Assembly (NCBI GenBank): GCA_013287405.1
Contig: JABDDW010000075.1
Span: 1 to 7,211, forward strand
Origin: Deltaproteobacteria bacterium
GTDB lineage: Bacteria > Bdellovibrionota > Bdellovibrionia > JABDDW01
Direction of reading: 5' to 3'
Length of the DNA: 7,211 nt
The position numbers and the translations under genes were made by a program. Below are positions 5,776 to 7,211 of the stretch, piece by piece; within the stretch, counting starts at the first letter, position 1, and each line of letters opens with the position of its first letter. Below the pieces are notes generated by a model. That model was not told the DNA's origin and did no database searches. It saw nothing but the letters and a program-made list of their open reading frames with translations.

Positions 5776-5834
5776 AGACGCTGAACAATATCACTGGACT
5801 CCGCATGATGACGGAACCCACCGAAACCTATACA

Positions 5835-5861
5835 ATTCTAAAATATCAAAGGACTCGACAA
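5835..5861 (-). promoter_or_regulatory. Weak promoter candidate for the recombinase operon
   Basis: On the minus strand, TTGTCG (5861 to 5856) and TAGAAT (5840 to 5835) are separated by 15 nt, shorter than the ideal 17. The -10 matches 5 of 6 positions. An exact TATAAT also occurs on the same strand at 5886 to 5881 but lacks a recognisable -35. One of these probably drives the operon. Confidence 0.25.
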
Positions 5862-5887
5862 TGCCCTAATGGACTTGTAAATTATAT

Positions 5888-5916
5888 AAGAATAAAGGCC
5901 CCATAAATGGGGACCT
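5888..5916 (-). terminator. Hairpin resembling a minus-strand terminator upstream of the operon
   Basis: CCCCAT (5899-5904) and ATGGGG (5907-5912) form an inverted repeat, extended after a one-base bulge by AGG/CCT. On the minus strand the stem is followed by TTTATTCTT, a moderate U-rich tail. It could insulate the recombinase operon from transcription arriving from the right (the 122-residue gene), or it may be an operator-like palindrome near the promoter. Confidence 0.4.
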
Positions 5917-6024
5917 GCAATAGTGAAGAGGCGGGTTGCGCTTTTTGAATTGGGAACGTGAGGAACTTTCGGGACTGATGGAAATTTAGAGCTGCTGTTT
6001 TGCCGGTTCTTTCTCTTGGGAGCT

Positions 6025-6204
6025 ATGGATATTTACCAGTTAATTCCAGAGATAGTGGCGTGGAAAAAAGAGCTAACCGCAGCGAAAGAAAAAGAAGAAG
6101 CTGAAAAAGAAAAACTTGCTAAAGAGGAATTGAGAAAAGATACACTCTTAGCCAAGCTTTCTGAAGTCCCCGAGAAAGAGACGGAAGGAATCAAGCTCTA
6201 CTAA
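6025..6204 (+). CDS. Short Lys/Glu-rich coiled-coil frame before a strong terminator
   Basis: From ATG 6025 the product is 59 residues: MDIYQLIPEIVAWKKEL, then about 30 residues of almost pure Lys/Glu/Ala/Leu (AAKEKEEAEKEKLAKEEL), a strong coiled-coil prediction, and a polar end. GGGAG lies only 2 nt before the ATG, too close to be ideal. The frame is open back to 5962 without an ordinary start except TTG 6016. The best support is downstream: the stop is 24 nt before a strong intrinsic terminator. It may be an intact small gene or the 3' end of a longer gene whose front was lost when the neighbouring element arrived. I recognise no family. Confidence 0.45.
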   Translation: MDIYQLIPEIVAWKKELTAAKEKEEAEKEKLAKEELRKDTLLAKLSEVPEKETEGIKLY

Positions 6205-6228
6205 AAATAAAAAGGTTGTTATGAATAG

Positions 6229-6268
6229 AGGCAGTGTCTTTGAAAAAAGATTCTGCCTTTATTTTTTT
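6229..6268 (+). terminator. Strong intrinsic terminator, plus strand
   Basis: AGGCAG (6229-6234) pairs with CTGCCT (6253-6258), and TCTTT (6237-6241) pairs with AAAGA (6246-6250) around a GAAA tetraloop, with a 2x2 internal mismatch between the two helices. TTATTTTTTT follows (6259-6268). It ends the transcript of the frame at 6025-6204. Confidence 0.85.
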
Positions 6269-6396
6269 CACAACACTGCCCGGAAAAGGTCAAAAATTTT
6301 ATTTGAACATGCCGTTTCAAAATGCTCATTCAATCAGACCTTGGGTAAAGACCCGCTTGCATTTCCATTCTTGACGCTGATTCGAGAGGTGGGCCC

Positions 6397-6555
6397 TTGA
6401 AAGAAAATCCACCTGAGACCCCGATAGCGGTAAATTTAGTTGACGATGAAGTACAAAAAACTTCCAAGGACCCTAGAACATATGATGAGCCAGAATCAAT
6501 CCCGTCTCTTCCAGTTTCATTAGGAGGTCTCGTCTTTTTTCCGCTAAAACTTTGA
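6397..6555 (+). CDS. Possible gene start overlapping the 122-residue gene
   Basis: A 52-codon frame begins at TTG 6397, with GAGAGG (6384-6389) 7 nt upstream. It reads KENPPETPIAVNLVDDEVQ and then KTSKDPRTYDEPES, an acidic, Pro-rich, natural-looking N-terminus. From 6473 on it runs antisense to the end of the minus-strand 122-residue gene, and there it is probably not meaningful. It may be the 5' stump of a plus-strand gene cut at about 6470, or chance. I recognise no family. Confidence 0.25.
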   Translation: MKENPPETPIAVNLVDDEVQKTSKDPRTYDEPESIPSLPVSLGGLVFFPLKL

Positions 6556-6841
6556 GCCGTCGTTTCTTATATGGATGTATCTCTGCCACTTCAAGTACGA
6601 TGGACGCAAGATCTGCGACCTCGTTATTGCTAGAGGATTTGAGTGATTTAAGCCGGGTAACATTCTTCGCAGAAATGTGGGACTGATTTAGAAAGCCAAA
6701 AATTTCATCTTTCTGCTCTACGCTTTGACGTTCTTCAATTGGAAGCTTCTTGCAATCTCTACAGATGTGATCGCGGTGCCCGCTTCCCGAAAAGGATTCA
6801 TTGGATCTGGATCTTCCACATATACGGCAATAATGCCCCAC
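6473..6841 (-). CDS. Conserved uncharacterised CxxC/CxxC protein, 122 residues
   Basis: The N-terminus MGHYCRICGRSR holds C5 and C8, and HICRDC holds C27 and C30, a treble-clef or zinc-ribbon-like arrangement likely to bind zinc. Residues about 35-118 are helical (DEIFGFLNQSHISAKNVTRL; EVADLASIVLEVAEIHPYKK; LMKLEETGLI). I believe this pattern (CRICG, DEI.GFL.QS.IS.KN, K.RR) belongs to a widespread family of unknown function, recalled from general knowledge and not checked. It is probably cytoplasmic and may bind nucleic acid. The start is GTG at 6841, supported by AGAGGT 6 nt upstream and by a promoter at 6869-6897 that leaves a leader of only about 20 nt. The gene is monocistronic and complete. 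Its role here, cargo or chromosomal, is unclear. Confidence 0.8.
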   Translation of the reverse strand: MGHYCRICGRSRSNESFSGSGHRDHICRDCKKLPIEERQSVEQKDEIFGFLNQSHISAKNVTRLKSLKSSSNNEVADLASIVLEVAEIHPYKKRRLKVLAEKRRDLLMKLEETGLILAHHMF

Positions 6842-6847
6842 CGATTT

Positions 6848-6853
6848 ACCTCT
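6848..6853 (-). promoter_or_regulatory. Ribosome binding site for a GTG start
   Basis: AGAGGT on the minus strand (6853 to 6848) lies 6 nt before the GTG at 6841, supporting that non-ATG start. Confidence 0.6.
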
Positions 6854-6868
6854 TCTAAATAAAAGGCA

Positions 6869-6897
6869 GTTCTAATTCTTTTCATCAGGCCTATCAA
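6869..6897 (-). promoter_or_regulatory. Sigma70-type promoter of the 122-residue gene
   Basis: On the minus strand, TTGATA (6897 to 6892) and TAGAAC (6874 to 6869) are separated by 17 nt, with 5 of 6 and 4 of 6 consensus matches. The expected start near 6862 gives a very short leader that contains the Shine-Dalgarno. Confidence 0.5.
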
Positions 6898-7040
6898 GTG
6901 ACAAAGAGACTTCTAAATCTGATCGGTATTATTGGTTCATCAGACCCACCTGACAATAAAGCGTCCACTGGGTAGAGTTCTCGACCGGCCCCACCTTGAA
7001 GGTCACATTCGAAAGTAGCACTCAGCTTTTGACCAGTTCC

Positions 7041-7076
7041 GAAGTGCATTTTAGGCCCGACCTAGGGCCGGACTTC
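7041..7076. repeat. Nested inverted repeat
   Basis: GAAGT (7041-7045) and ACTTC (7072-7076) enclose GGCCC (7054-7058) and GGGCC (7065-7069), separated by a 6-nt loop. The paired segments are collinear but separated by unequal spacers of 8 and 2 nt. There is no T run on either side, so it is not an evident terminator; role unknown. Confidence 0.35.
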
Positions 7077-7117
7077 TGTGAAGTGGTTGCTGATCGCCAT
7101 AAAGTTTTTGAAGAAAC

Positions 7118-7211
7118 TTAAATCAGCGCAGTTACATTGCTTATTACGGAATTTTTCTTCAGCGATTTTTTGAAAATCAAAAATTCCTGCCAACGAATAC
7201 GAGCATTATCC
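7118..7211 (-). CDS. Possible C-terminal tail of a gene beyond the right edge
   Basis: A minus-strand frame is open from the window edge to a TAA at 7118-7120, giving 30 residues including ARIRWQEFLIFKKSLKKN, basic with a plausible amphipathic helix. No start lies inside the window apart from an internal TTG. It overlaps the inverted repeat at 7148-7187. Thirty open codons can occur by chance; I recognise no family. Confidence 0.25.
   Translation of the reverse strand, partial: DNARIRWQEFLIFKKSLKKNSVISNVTALI
7148..7187. repeat. AT-rich nested inverted repeat
   Basis: GGAATTTTT (7148-7156) matches AAAAATTCC (7179-7187) perfectly, and inside it GATTTT (7164-7169) matches AAAATC (7173-7178) with a 3-nt loop. 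A 7-nt spacer (7157-7163) is present on the left side only. In all 15 bp can pair. No clear U-run follows on either strand, so a terminator is not the obvious explanation; a protein-binding site or element end are alternatives. Confidence 0.4.

Larger units (their letters stand above)
6898..7211. other. Right-edge region without a supported gene
   Basis: Beyond the promoter of the 122-residue gene I find no complete gene. The stretch contains the inverted repeats at 7041-7076 and 7148-7187 and a minus-strand open frame entering from the window edge (7118-7211). Short plus-strand frames here have neither start signals nor recognisable motifs. Confidence 0.5.

Noticed and set aside
5511..5777. 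Plus-strand frames opposite the four-cysteine gene
   Set aside because: They lack start signals, and the minus-strand product has the cysteine pattern and operon context.
2660..5794. ACAATATTAC (2660-2669) and ACAATATCAC (5785-5794) as a target duplication
   Set aside because: One mismatch in ten AT-rich bases, and the left copy lies inside the signal-peptide frame, far from the expected left end; not convincing.
2757..5844. ATTTTAGAA at 2757-2765 and its inverse TTCTAAAAT at 5836-5844 as terminal inverted repeats of the element
   Set aside because: Only 9 AT-rich bases match, the flanking bases do not extend it, and the right copy overlaps a promoter-like -10 box. Such a match is expected by chance.
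1..7211. Integron cassette array or CRISPR array
   Set aside because: The recombinases are not IntI-like in layout, no attC-like GTTRRRY/RYYYAAC pairs recur, and there are no regularly spaced direct repeats.

Overview
The window (7,211 bp, moderate GC) looks like an accessory region of a Gram-negative bacterial chromosome. Two open frames begin with Sec-type signal peptides, one small protein carries a Fis-type helix-turn-helix, and a tyrosine-recombinase operon dominates the centre. Long stretches hold only short or decaying frames. This style fits a deltaproteobacterial or Bdellovibrionota-like genome, but that is a weak inference: no rRNA, tRNA or housekeeping marker is present.

Layout. 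Positions 1-980 are gene-poor: a hairpin that reads as a minus-strand terminator (143-176), a small plus-strand Fis-type HTH protein with a TTG start behind a good Shine-Dalgarno (288-545), then overlapping short frames that may be the decayed rest of a gene. Positions 981-2210 (minus) encode an unrecognised 409-residue secreted protein. Positions 2211-2595 are non-coding, with an inverted repeat (2391-2443) followed by a good sigma70-type promoter (2452-2480) facing right. That promoter leads to a 35-codon frame that is mostly signal peptide (2596-2703) and then a short Lys/Glu-rich frame (2739-2918).

Positions 2866-5775 (minus) are the core: a compact three-gene operon, transcribed right to left. 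It encodes a four-cysteine putative zinc-binding protein (5320-5775), a tyrosine recombinase of about 337 residues (4298-5311) and a larger one of about 483 residues (2866-4317). The genes abut or overlap and appear translationally coupled. Two different tyrosine recombinases plus a small accessory protein recall Tn554-type transposons (TnpA/TnpB/TnpC) and recombinase-in-trio elements. However, the small gene comes first here and has a zinc-ribbon-like CxxC...CxxxxC pattern. I could not find convincing element ends.

Right of the operon, a Lys/Glu-rich plus-strand frame (6025-6204) ends 24 nt before a strong intrinsic terminator (6229-6268). A well-formed minus-strand gene (6473-6841, GTG start, its own promoter and Shine-Dalgarno) encodes a 122-residue CxxC/CxxC protein of a family I believe is widespread and uncharacterised. 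The last 310 bp hold two notable inverted repeats and a possible C-terminal tail of a gene beyond the edge.

The most interesting reading is that the operon is a small self-mobile element that may have landed inside a plus-strand gene. The promoter, signal peptide and first charged segment lie on its left, and a second charged segment and terminator on its right. This is a hypothesis, not something the sequence proves.
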